A stretch of DNA of 64,000 nt from DT-110 sp030148525. Lineage in GTDB: Bacteria; Bacteroidota; Bacteroidia; Chitinophagales; Saprospiraceae. Shown in pieces: positions 27,256-34,871 of the stretch. A program made the position numbers and the translations under genes. Below the pieces are notes generated by a model. It worked only from the letters and a program-made list of their open reading frames with translations. It was not told the origin of the DNA and searched no databases. How positions within the stretch are numbered: position 1 is the first letter of the stretch; every line of letters starts with the position of its first letter. The stretch is taken from NCBI GenBank assembly GCA_965227445.1, contig OZ245751.1, positions 4,402,001 through 4,466,000 of the forward strand. The letters are read 5' to 3'.

Positions 27256-27339
27256 TTTTTTGAGATCAGAGATCTGAAGTCAGAATTTTGAAGTTCCTTC
27301 ACTTCTGACCTCTGATCTCTGATTTCACACTTCATTTCG

Positions 27340-27452
27340 CTGTGAGGGGAGGATTCGAACCTCCAAGGGGCGATTAGGCCACATGGGCTTTGTCTCCGCT
27401 TCCCCACCCCCGAGACCAGAGGGCATGGCTGCCTGAGTTTCATCACCTCACA
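27340..27452 (-). tRNA. tRNA-like element, array copy 3
   Basis: Identical to copies 1 and 2 by eye, again at 197-bp spacing. Confidence 0.55.
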
Positions 27453-27536
27453 TTTTTTGAGATCAGAGATCTGAAGTCAGAATTTTGAAGTTCCTTCACT
27501 TCTGACCTCTGATCTCTGATTTCACACTTCATTTCG

Positions 27537-27649
27537 CTGTGAGGGGAGGATTCGAACCTCCAAGGGGCGATTAGGCCACATGGGCTTTATTTCCGCTTCC
27601 CCACCCCCGAGACCAGAGGGCATGGCTGCCTGAGTTTCATCACCTCACA
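27537..27649 (-). tRNA. tRNA-like element, array copy 4 (promoter-proximal)
   Basis: Same as the other copies except for two transitions in the long variable region (GAGAC in copies 1-3 becomes GAAAT). They fall in a part with no predicted pairing, so acceptor, D, anticodon-like and T arms are unchanged. It is the first copy downstream of the promoter. Confidence 0.55.
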
Positions 27650-27741
27650 TTTTTTGAGATCAGAGATCAGAAATCAGAATTCAGAAATTCGTTCACTTCT
27701 GACCTCTGATTTCTGACCTCTGACTTCCATTGCGTCTGATA

Positions 27742-27772
27742 CAAATGTAAACCAAGCCCCCACTCAATGCAA
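27742..27772 (-). promoter_or_regulatory. Canonical Bacteroidota promoter driving the tRNA-like array
   Basis: On the minus strand, TTG (27772-27770) is separated by 20 bp from TACATTTG (27749-27742), a full match to TTG-N19-21-TAnnTTTG. Transcription would start near 27735 and run through all four copies to the terminator at 26835. Confidence 0.65.
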
Positions 27773-27938
27773 ATTTTGCAAGAAATAAAATATTTTTTTA
27801 GACTTCATTTAATTTTAGACTCTATACGGTATGACTTATTCAATAATCGCTTAAAAGAGGTCTCGGTTATTGAGGAATTCGCAAATCCTACTTCTATTCC
27901 GTTTTTTTGAGGATCGGAAACCTAAAAAATACGATGGC

Positions 27939-28631
27939 ATGGCGCTTTCTTTTACGCAATTAGCATCTCGTTTAATCCCTTACCCCGTACTTGGCGAGGT
28001 ATTTTCGGCTACTGATTTTGCACCTATCGATCTTAGTGTGGACAATCCCCGAGCGGAGCAACTTGCCCTACACACCTTTAACGGCTTGGAGCGATACGTT
28101 GCGGAATGCCACCGAAAAACCGGAGCTAAGGTCCTGTACGGTGGTTACTTAGAGCACCGGGTACTCTATAAGCAAAGTGCGCATTTTAGCGGAAGCGCCG
28201 AATTGCGAAACCGTCATCTTGGGCTTGATCTTTGGTGTGCCGCCGGAACGCCCGTCTTTTGCCCGCTCCCCGCGACAGTCCATAGTTTTCGCTACAATGA
28301 CCAGCCACTTGACTACGGCGCAACCCTTATTTTACGACACCAAATCGATGATTTTTCCTTCTTTACGTTGTATGGTCACCTGTCGCGGTCGTCCATTACT
28401 ACCTGGGAGTCCGGCCAATCGGTAGCCCGGGGAGATCGCATCGCCACCTTCGGACCTCCGGAAGAGAATGGTGGTTGGGTGCCCCACCTGCATTGGCAGG
28501 TCATACTCGATATGGAAGGGTGGTCAGGAGATTACCCCGGTGTATGCACCGAAAAAGATTTGCCCCATTACCAAATCAATTGCCCGAATCCAAGCGTTCT
28601 GTATCCAATGACCTTCAACGAACGCCCGTAA
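27939..28631 (+). CDS. M23 family metallopeptidase
   Basis: Zinc endopeptidase of the M23/LytM fold, 230 residues. Zinc ligands appear as H and D in NRHLGLDLWC (about residues 90-99) and the HxH pair in PHLHWQV (about 180-186). The core strands (GTPVFCPLPATV, LILRHQ, FTLYGHLS) follow the family pattern. Such enzymes normally cut peptide cross-links of peptidoglycan, although no signal peptide is visible here, so the location is uncertain. An upstream TTG at 27870 would extend the frame by 23 unlikely residues; the ATG at 27939 is chosen. It ends 4 bp before the GH113 gene and is probably co-transcribed with it. Confidence 0.82.
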   Translation: MALSFTQLASRLIPYPVLGEVFSATDFAPIDLSVDNPRAEQLALHTFNGLERYVAECHRKTGAKVLYGGYLEHRVLYKQSAHFSGSAELRNRHLGLDLWCAAGTPVFCPLPATVHSFRYNDQPLDYGATLILRHQIDDFSFFTLYGHLSRSSITTWESGQSVARGDRIATFGPPEENGGWVPHLHWQVILDMEGWSGDYPGVCTEKDLPHYQINCPNPSVLYPMTFNERP

Positions 28632-28635
28632 TAAT

Positions 28636-29688
28636 ATGTCTAGTCACCCGATTCTCCTACTGGCAGCTTGTCTGCTCCTGTCCTGCTCGTGCGACCGAAC
28701 CGCAGCCAGCCTTTCCCGCAAGGGGGCCATGCCCGAACGGCCAATGATAATGGATGGCCTGAGTTTCGTTGCACCACCCAGTCCTATTGAAAGTGATGCC
28801 ATGGAAGATGTGCTCGCTTCCGGAGCCAATTGGATTGCTGTGATCCCTCTGGGATTTACCCGACTGCCCGAACCCAAAGTCTATTTCGACATGGAGCGCC
28901 AATGGTGGGGCGAACGCACTGAAGGCACCATTGCAACCATCAAAATGGCCCAAAATCAGGGCATACGGGTCATGCTCAAACCGCAAGTATACGTGCCCCG
29001 TGCCTGGACGGGAGCCATCGACTTTGATACAGAGGAAGACTGGCAATCCTGGGAAAAAAGCTACCGTACCTACATCCTTTCCATGGCTCATGTTGCCGAC
29101 AGCCTGAATGCAGATCTGTTCTGTATTGGTACCGAATTCAAAGCCAGCACGGCCCGGCGGCACGAGTACTGGCAGGAGCTCATCCGCGAGATTCGCTCCA
29201 TTTACCGTGGCCCGTTAACCTACGCGGCCAATTGGGATGAGTATCCTCAGGTAACCTTCTGGAACAACCTGGATTATATCGGAATAGATGCCTATTTCCC
29301 GCTTACCCATTCACATACCCCGAGCGTCGAGGAGCTAAAAAAAGCCTGGGAAGAACCTCGCCGGGCCATGAATGACTTTGCCCGGGAAGTGGGTAAACCC
29401 TACCTCTTTACCGAATACGGATACATGAGTGTCGACAGCTGTGCCAGCCCCACCTGGGAACTGGAAGCTCGCCGTCGCCAACTCGCTCCCAATGAGGAGG
29501 GACAGGCCAACGCGCTGCAAGCACTTTTTGAAGTATTCTGGGAGGAACCGGCCTGGTCCGGCGGTTTTTTATGGAAATGGTATCCCCACCAAAGCAGACG
29601 ATCCGATTTCCGCCGTCGCGACTATACCCCCCAGGGCAAAGTGGCGGCAAAAACATTGAAAGACTGGTATAGTAAGGTACCGGAATAA
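28636..29688 (+). CDS. Glycoside hydrolase family 113-like lipoprotein
   Basis: Lipoprotein of 350 residues with a lipobox at C17 (CLLLS-C). The TIM-barrel domain matches GH113, whose characterised members are beta-mannanases. Probable acid/base E167 lies in FCIGTEFKAS and nucleophile E260 in YLFTEYGYMS. The aromatic motif near the end (WSGGFLWKWYPHQ) also fits the family. Many GH113-like Bacteroidota lipoproteins have no tested substrate, so mannan cleavage is only a guess. It begins 4 bp after the M23 peptidase gene, which suggests envelope or cell-wall glycan remodelling as an alternative role. Confidence 0.82.
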   Translation: MSSHPILLLAACLLLSCSCDRTAASLSRKGAMPERPMIMDGLSFVAPPSPIESDAMEDVLASGANWIAVIPLGFTRLPEPKVYFDMERQWWGERTEGTIATIKMAQNQGIRVMLKPQVYVPRAWTGAIDFDTEEDWQSWEKSYRTYILSMAHVADSLNADLFCIGTEFKASTARRHEYWQELIREIRSIYRGPLTYAANWDEYPQVTFWNNLDYIGIDAYFPLTHSHTPSVEELKKAWEEPRRAMNDFAREVGKPYLFTEYGYMSVDSCASPTWELEARRRQLAPNEEGQANALQALFEVFWEEPAWSGGFLWKWYPHQSRRSDFRRRDYTPQGKVAAKTLKDWYSKVPE

Positions 29689-29786
29689 GCCTCTTTTCTT
29701 TGCTTTCGCAAAAAAACTCCTTCCCTGACAGTTTTTGCGGCAAATACTTTCGCGGAAATTGTCAGCGAACCAAAAACTATTGACCC

Positions 29787-30140
29787 ATGCTTCGTCCTTT
29801 TTCTTATTTATGTTCTCTTCTTGCTCTGGTGACCGTCTGTTCCTGTTCCTCTCCATCCGGCACCGACCAGATGGCCTCTGACCTCTGTGACTGCATGAAG
29901 CCGCTGGCAGTAGCCTATTCCGAAATGGAAAATCTGGACACCGAATCATCAAATATGGAAGACCTGGAGAACCTCATGAACCGGCTGGAAGGACAGGCTG
30001 ATCGCACCGATGCCTGTATCGATCAACTGGAGGAAAAATACGGGGAAACCCTGGAAACCGAGCAGACCGATATTGAAACGGCCATGGAGGATGCCTGTCC
30101 GGAGGTCATGAACCTACTCCAACGTACCGGCATTGAGTAA
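29787..30140 (+). CDS. Small lipoprotein, unknown
   Basis: A 117-residue lipoprotein with leader MLRPFSYLCSLLALVTVCSC and lipid-accepting cysteine at about residue 18 or 20. The mature part is acidic and helical and has four cysteines (CDCM near 35, C near 75, C near 105), so it may be disulfide-stapled. No family recognised. It is preceded by a short motif, CGCGGAAATTGTCAGCGAAC (29751-29770), that recurs upstream of the regulator gene at 53151. Confidence 0.65.
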   Translation: MLRPFSYLCSLLALVTVCSCSSPSGTDQMASDLCDCMKPLAVAYSEMENLDTESSNMEDLENLMNRLEGQADRTDACIDQLEEKYGETLETEQTDIETAMEDACPEVMNLLQRTGIE

Positions 30141-30245
30141 TTTTTTGCCGTAAGGCAGCTCCGTAGTTACCGTCTGATTCATGCTACAGGGTATAGACTT
30201 GCTAATCCTTCCGGCTTCCATCCCTCCATGGACCCTGGACTGAAA

Positions 30246-30430
30246 CCACTGAAGTGGTATAAAAACTGGGGATACTGTGGCGAATAATACCACAGCTGAA
30301 GCTGTGGTCTGATTGGCCGTCATCACTACATTCCGGACCGCGAATATCTACTGTAGACACTCAATGGTCAACTACTAAAGTGGTTATTGACAACAAAACC
30401 GCCCGCTTTATACCACAGCTGAAGCTGTGG
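30246..30430. repeat. REP-like palindromes, cluster 1
   Basis: Two tandem pairs of palindromes: CCACTGAAGTGG (30246-30257) with CCACAGCTGAAGCTGTGG (30290-30307), and ACTACTAAAGTGGT (30371-30384) with CCACAGCTGAAGCTGTGG (30413-30430). The same pair recurs three times at 50.9-51.2 kb. They sit between convergent gene ends. Confidence 0.75.
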
Positions 30431-30460
30431 CCTAATCGGCTGTCATCTCCACACTCCGGC

Positions 30461-30502
30461 CCGTACACCGTGGACCGTGAGCCGTGGACCTTGGCCCGTG
30501 CA
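30461..30502. repeat. Heptamer array CCGTGGA type, next to the REP-like cluster
   Basis: Six consecutive 7-mers, mostly CCGTGGA variants (CCGTACA, CCGTGGA, CCGTGAG, CCGTGGA, CCTTGGC, CCGTGCA). A GC-rich hairpin without T run follows at about 30505-30544. Confidence 0.7.
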
Positions 30503-30552
30503 TGCCTGCCGAAGCCCATACGGGCGTATGCCTTTGGCCTAGGCAGGGACCG

Positions 30553-31803
30553 TCAGACAGCCACCCCTTGCATGAGCAGGGCACAAACGTAGGCCATATA
30601 CGTACCCAAGGCATACCCAAGCACCGCCATGAGCGCCCCCACCGGTGCCAGGGCCGGACTGAAGGCCGAAGCGACCACCGGTGCGGAAGCAGCTCCACCA
30701 ACATTGGCCTGTGACCCTACAGCTACGAAGAAAAAGGGTGCTCTGATCAGGCGGGCAACGACCAGCAGAATAGTCACGTGAATGATCATCCAGACAATCC
30801 CCACCGCGAAAAGCCCCAGGTTTTCCAACACTTCTCCCAGGTTCATCTGCATACCGATGGTAGCCACCAGAACGTAGATGAAGACCGATCCCCAACGGGA
30901 GGCCCCTACCCCTTCGAGTCGACGGGCTTTGGTGAACGACAATACCAGTCCCAACGTAGTCGCAATAACGATCAACCAGAAGAAGCCCGACATGAGCGAA
31001 TTAAGGCGAATGCGATCGAGGGTTTCCCGAAATTGCTCCATTACGGGCGTGATCAAGTCAGCCCCCCAGTGGGCCAGGGCCGTTCCTCCGAAAGCCACAC
31101 ACAACAAAAGAAAGGTTTCCGTAGTCGTCGGGATCTTGGCCACACTTTGCTGGTAGTCTTCTACCCGCTGGCGCAGGTCGGCAATAGCCGAGTTATCGGC
31201 CTTCAACCAGGTATCGATACGGTCCGAAATTCCGGCTCCGTACAATAGAAAACCCAGCCAGATATTGGCCACCACTACATCGACTACAATCATGGAAGCA
31301 AACAGGTCATCGTCGACCTGGAAAATCTCTTTCATGGCCGTCTGGTTGGCACCGCCGCCAATCCAACTTCCCGCGATGGTCGAAAGGCCACGCCACAACT
31401 CCTCGGGCGTCACCGGAATAAGACCGGGTGCTACCTGAGTTACCAGCAAGACAGCTACTGGTCCGCCCAGTACAATACCCAGCGTGGCTGCCCCAAACAT
31501 AATAAGGGCTTTAGGGCCCAAGTTCAGAATGCCTTTGAAATCGATACTGACACACAGCAGGATCAGGGAAGCCGGGAGCAAATAGCGGGAAGCCACAAAG
31601 TACAGATTGGATTCTCCCCCTGAGATGAGTCCCAACGGCCAGTGCATCAATGCCGGGATGAAATAGCACAGTAGCAAGGGGGGTACATAACGGTAAAATC
31701 GCTTCGCGGCGGGGTGTTCACTACTGGCCGTTACAAAAACGAGGGTGAGAGCAACAATCAAGAGGCCAAGTACAATGGCATCGTTAGTAAAAATGGGTTC
31801 CAT
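30553..31803 (-). CDS. DUF819 family membrane protein
   Basis: Integral membrane protein of 416 residues with about 11-12 hydrophobic segments, matching DUF819 (YjcL-like). Conserved stretches are the duplicated glycine-rich hairpins AGSWIGGGANQTAMKEI (about residues 145-161) and VGSQANVGGAASAPVVAS (about 365-382). They look like re-entrant transport motifs, as in ion-coupled carriers. A transporter is likely but the substrate is unknown. Monocistronic, convergent with the small lipoprotein gene. Confidence 0.85.
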   Translation of the reverse strand: MEPIFTNDAIVLGLLIVALTLVFVTASSEHPAAKRFYRYVPPLLLCYFIPALMHWPLGLISGGESNLYFVASRYLLPASLILLCVSIDFKGILNLGPKALIMFGAATLGIVLGGPVAVLLVTQVAPGLIPVTPEELWRGLSTIAGSWIGGGANQTAMKEIFQVDDDLFASMIVVDVVVANIWLGFLLYGAGISDRIDTWLKADNSAIADLRQRVEDYQQSVAKIPTTTETFLLLCVAFGGTALAHWGADLITPVMEQFRETLDRIRLNSLMSGFFWLIVIATTLGLVLSFTKARRLEGVGASRWGSVFIYVLVATIGMQMNLGEVLENLGLFAVGIVWMIIHVTILLVVARLIRAPFFFVAVGSQANVGGAASAPVVASAFSPALAPVGALMAVLGYALGTYMAYVCALLMQGVAV

Positions 31804-32179
31804 ACAGATCGTCTTGCAGGTTTGAGTTTGGTATAGGTTATCAGGTAGTTGGATATGCCTTGATCCATATACCCACTACCCTGTACCGGGAGGTTGGGCA
31901 TTAACGATCATCACCTTAGGAAATAGTATTGGCCCTACCTCCCGCTAAAGATACCATTTTGGTTCTGATCGGCAAGTTGCCTGACAGTAACAAGAACTCG
32001 GGGGCTAACCCGGCCTATAATCAACTGATTGTCAAAGCCTCACCTTGTATTTAGCAGAGAATATAAGGTAGCAGGACAGGCTAACAGTCCCAATACCCTC
32101 TCCCTACTACCCTGTACGCGAGGTTGGGTAAATGCCGTTTTTCCAGTAATATTGTGGGCACAAACGCAAGCCCGTTTCT
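31804..32179. other. Intergenic region with a direct repeat
   Basis: 376 bp between divergent genes. A direct repeat, ACTACCCTGTAC followed by CGAGGTTGGG-like sequence, occurs at 31875-31902 and 32106-32130. Nothing else stands out; it presumably holds both promoters. Confidence 0.45.
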
Positions 32180-32713
32180 ATGAAGACCAAGCGCTTACCT
32201 CTATTCCTCCTTATTATGCTCGTCTCTGTCGGCCTCGACCGGATCACCAAGATCTGGGCAGTCCGGGAATTAAGAGGGGAGCCCGTTCGCTCCTACCTCG
32301 ATGACTTCATCCGCCTGGTGTATGCGGAAAATACCGGCGCCTTTCTCAGCATGGGCTCCGGACTCAACGAGCAGTTGCGGTACTGGGTGCTGACCATTCT
32401 GCCCATCCTCGTGCTGCTGTACGTATTGTATATGACGCTTTTCAACGCCGATATGAATCGCGTACAGGTAGCATCCTTCACCTTTATTCTGGCCGGTGGC
32501 CTGAGCAATATCTACGACCGCCTCATGGAGGGCATGGTGGTGGATTTTCTCAATATGGGCTTCGACGGACTGCGAACCGGTATCTTCAATGTGGCTGATA
32601 TGTCGATCATGCTCGGTTTGTTTATGATGCTGCCACAGTTGTTTCGCAAGCCTTCCGGCAAAAAGGTAGCCGTCGATCCTAAACCAGAGGTTCCTTCGGA
32701 GGAAGAGAGGTAA
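32180..32713 (+). CDS. lspA: Lipoprotein signal peptidase (signal peptidase II)
   Basis: Inner-membrane aspartyl protease that removes signal peptides from prolipoproteins; 177 residues with four membrane segments. All family boxes are present: GLDRITKIW (about 18-26), AENTGAFLS (49-57), GGLSNIYDRL (106-115), VVDFLN with catalytic D122, and FNVADMSI with catalytic D140. The charged C-terminal tail (after about 158) is normal for Bacteroidota. It presumably serves the many lipoproteins encoded here. Two long perfect inverted repeats follow the gene. Confidence 0.95.
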   Translation: MKTKRLPLFLLIMLVSVGLDRITKIWAVRELRGEPVRSYLDDFIRLVYAENTGAFLSMGSGLNEQLRYWVLTILPILVLLYVLYMTLFNADMNRVQVASFTFILAGGLSNIYDRLMEGMVVDFLNMGFDGLRTGIFNVADMSIMLGLFMMLPQLFRKPSGKKVAVDPKPEVPSEEER

Positions 32714-32715
32714 CT

Positions 32716-32792
32716 GTTTGTGCTTTCTGATTGCCTATTACCTTTGGCTACTGAGGTAGGCCCATTCATTGTGGCAATCAGAAAGCACAAAC
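32716..32792 (+). repeat. 20-bp perfect inverted repeat directly after lspA
   Basis: Arms 32716-32735 and 32773-32792 (GTTTGTGCTTTCTGATTGCC and its exact complement) surround a 37-base loop that itself has a CCTA..ACCT / AGGTAGG stem. It begins 2 bases after the lspA stop codon. No T run follows directly. Confidence 0.8.
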
Positions 32793-32807
32793 GGTTCCGG
32801 GATCTCC

Positions 32808-32881
32808 GCCGGGCTTTTTTGATTTCACTTCATATAATTCAGCTATAGAAACACATACTCCAGAAATCAAAAAAGCCCGGC
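32808..32881. repeat. Second long inverted repeat after lspA (19-bp arms)
   Basis: Arms GCCGGGCTTTTTTGATTTC (32808-32826) and its exact complement (32863-32881). Because each arm contains GCCGGGC and six T, either strand could use it as part of a terminator. Confidence 0.75.
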
Positions 32882-32935
32882 AGTAAACTCTTTTCAGGCA
32901 GCACGTTATAGTCACGCTTAAATACACCGCTCCGG

Positions 32936-32971
32936 AAAAAAAGAAGGCCGATTCGCAATGAATCGACCTTC
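32936..32971 (-). terminator. Intrinsic terminator at the end of the curli operon side
   Basis: Stem GAAGGcCGATTC / GAATCGaCCTTC (32943-32971) with seven T on the minus strand. It is 350 bp past the last gene of the curli transcription unit (stop at 33320). Confidence 0.75.
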
Positions 32972-33319
32972 CTTATTAATTCCCCCTTAATAAACTAGAA
33001 CGCTGATAAGTACTCTTTACTGTGGACAAAATAGTCCCGCAGTTGTATATTAACGGACGTAATACGTCCAATACCTCTCTTCAATCTGTGAAGGGTCAGT
33101 CCTGGGAGACGCACAAAGCTAGCTAACGCTATCCATGTACAGGACCAATTGATCCCCAGTTTTTTAGCCTATATGGTAAGTACCTAATTAGTATGGGCGC
33201 TTAAAAACGCCTTTTGTAACAAAGCTCTAACGCCAAGATAGGCAACCTGAACCGCACAATCCTGCCATTTTTCGCCTTTACGGGGCAATTGCACGAAAAT
33301 GGCATTGCCCTTAGCTCCA
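32972..33319. other. Intergenic region downstream of the curli operon
   Basis: About 350 bp without a credible ORF. It has a small hairpin GGACGTAATACGTCC (33055-33069) and nothing else I can assign; probably the 3' untranslated end of the operon. Confidence 0.4.
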
Positions 33320-34861
33320 TTATTGCCAATCGGGCATAGTAGCGTCCGGATAGGCCATACTCCGTGTTTCTCCTGTTACATTGCTCACTTCCATGATATA
33401 AATGTCCCCTAAGGAAGCATTATTACTTGGCCGATTTACAAACATAACGATCTCACCACCCGGCGGGAGTACAGGCATCAGGTCACTTGTGTTAGGCGGA
33501 ATGGACTCGGTATTTACCTGACGAATCGTCCCCTGGAATCCATCTTGTAATATCCAGGCTCGCCGTGGACGTTCGTCCGGATACTGTTGGGCATCGCGAT
33601 CCTCGGTGAATAAAGCAAAATCAGCTCCCTCCGAAAGAACCGGACCACCAATCCACCGGCCGGGGGGTTCGGCATCCAGTAAGGTATCTACCGCCACCCC
33701 TTCTTCATTGTACATCACGATCTTCGACTGGTAGCGGTCAGCCCGTTGCATACGTGCGGCGATCAGCCCCTGACTCGACCAGGAGACCTCGGCAAAAGAG
33801 TAGCCATTATCTGCCGTGGCAAATTCCCGTAAGCCGGTACCGTTCTCGCTGATTACAAACAGTTTGTCGTCGTGTGGGTACATGAAAGCACCACCATTGG
33901 GTGCCCAGGCATAATTCACTTCCAGCAGGTTAAAACTACTAACCGATCGTAAATTCGTTACTTGCCGATGGTTACTGCCATCCCGGTCCATGGTGAAAAT
34001 ATGCGCTTCGGCGCCTACGAAGGACAAATAAGCGATCCGATTCGCAAGTACGTTGAGATGTGGCCGCCAGCAGCTGCGTTGCCCGTCGGTAAGGGCAATG
34101 GAAGACAGGCTGTCCTCCTGATTCACCACACCTAAATCAGGGGTTTCGCCCGCGTAAATGACAAAATTGCCATTGGAAGGATCTTCCCTGACGAAGTGAA
34201 CCCGGAAGTTGGGGAATGGCTGCGTAAGGAAGCTATACAAAGTACTGGTGGTCGGTTCGTTAACCTGATCATCAGCTGCTACTTGCCAGAAATACCGGGT
34301 GTCGAACGACAGCCCGGAAACCTCCAAAAAGGTGTCGGTGGTCACGTAAGTTGTGCCCGTTGGATTCTTATCGGAATACAGGTACAGTTGATATTGCAGG
34401 TCGTCACCTACGTTTGCCGTAGAACTGGTCCAGCGAAAGGTCACCGCAGTTGGTTGCTCTTCAGCCTGGTTTTCCGGCTCAACCAGAGCAGGTGTTTCCG
34501 GTGGCGAGTTAATTGTACGGTCCAGTTCCAGGGGTACTTCGATTTCACGCAGGGACGCTCCGTCGATCGAAAAACGAACGGAAATCGTCTGATCTTCGTA
34601 GCCGGTCTTTTCAAATTGCAGGGTGTAATTCTCCTGGAATTGAAGGGAATCAAAGGAGAAGGTACCACTGCTGTCCGTCTGATTTACATCAAACGTATTG
34701 ATGATGGTTACCCGGCAATTGGCTAAACGTTCTTCCGTGTCCTGATCAAATACAACCCCCTGAATGGCCACTTCCAGGTTAGGTGAAATAGGGTCTTCCG
34801 AGCAACTATGGCAGGCTATGGCCAGCATGCCCAGGATGAACAGGTAGGTCGGGGTACGCAT
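33320..34861 (-). CDS. Lipoprotein with carboxypeptidase-regulatory, Fn3 and TolB-like propeller domains
   Basis: Lipoprotein of 513 residues from the ATG at 34861; leader MRTPTYLFILGMLAIAC gives lipid-accepting C17 or C20. Domains in order: a carboxypeptidase-regulatory-like beta-sandwich (about 30-115: IQGVVFDQDTEERLANCRV), a fibronectin type III-like domain (about 125-225: PPETPALVEPENQ, then FRWTSS), and a TolB/WD40-like propeller (about 230-513: IFTMDRDGSNHRQVTNL). The start is 11 bp after the csgG-like gene, so it belongs to the curli operon and may be an accessory surface factor. Frame extension to 34978 overlaps the csgG-like gene and is rejected. Confidence 0.8.
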   Translation of the reverse strand: MRTPTYLFILGMLAIACHSCSEDPISPNLEVAIQGVVFDQDTEERLANCRVTIINTFDVNQTDSSGTFSFDSLQFQENYTLQFEKTGYEDQTISVRFSIDGASLREIEVPLELDRTINSPPETPALVEPENQAEEQPTAVTFRWTSSTANVGDDLQYQLYLYSDKNPTGTTYVTTDTFLEVSGLSFDTRYFWQVAADDQVNEPTTSTLYSFLTQPFPNFRVHFVREDPSNGNFVIYAGETPDLGVVNQEDSLSSIALTDGQRSCWRPHLNVLANRIAYLSFVGAEAHIFTMDRDGSNHRQVTNLRSVSSFNLLEVNYAWAPNGGAFMYPHDDKLFVISENGTGLREFATADNGYSFAEVSWSSQGLIAARMQRADRYQSKIVMYNEEGVAVDTLLDAEPPGRWIGGPVLSEGADFALFTEDRDAQQYPDERPRRAWILQDGFQGTIRQVNTESIPPNTSDLMPVLPPGGEIVMFVNRPSNNASLGDIYIMEVSNVTGETRSMAYPDATMPDWQ

Positions 34862-34871
34862 GACTATAGCT

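Larger units (their letters stand above)
26867..27733. repeat. Hairpin-forming heptamer spacers of the tRNA-like array
   Basis: Between and around the tRNA-like copies lie 7-base-periodic blocks (AGTCAGA, AATCAGA, GATCAGA and variants), each followed after a short gap by the inverted set (TTCTGAC, CTCTGAC, CTCTGAT). Each spacer can fold into a stem of about 18-20 bp. The outer flanks (26867-26935 and 27660-27730) are of the same type but diverge in sequence. Confidence 0.75.

Noticed and set aside
27049..27446. Two identical tandem 66-residue ORFs on the minus strand, linked by ATGA overlaps
   Set aside because: They lie inside the tRNA-like repeat units, the overlap is a by-product of the 197-bp period, copy 4 does not keep the pattern, and the sequence has no protein-like character.
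26946..27649. CRISPR-like array
   Set aside because: The unit is 197 bp with identical spacers, no cas genes are nearby, and the repeat itself folds as a tRNA-like element.
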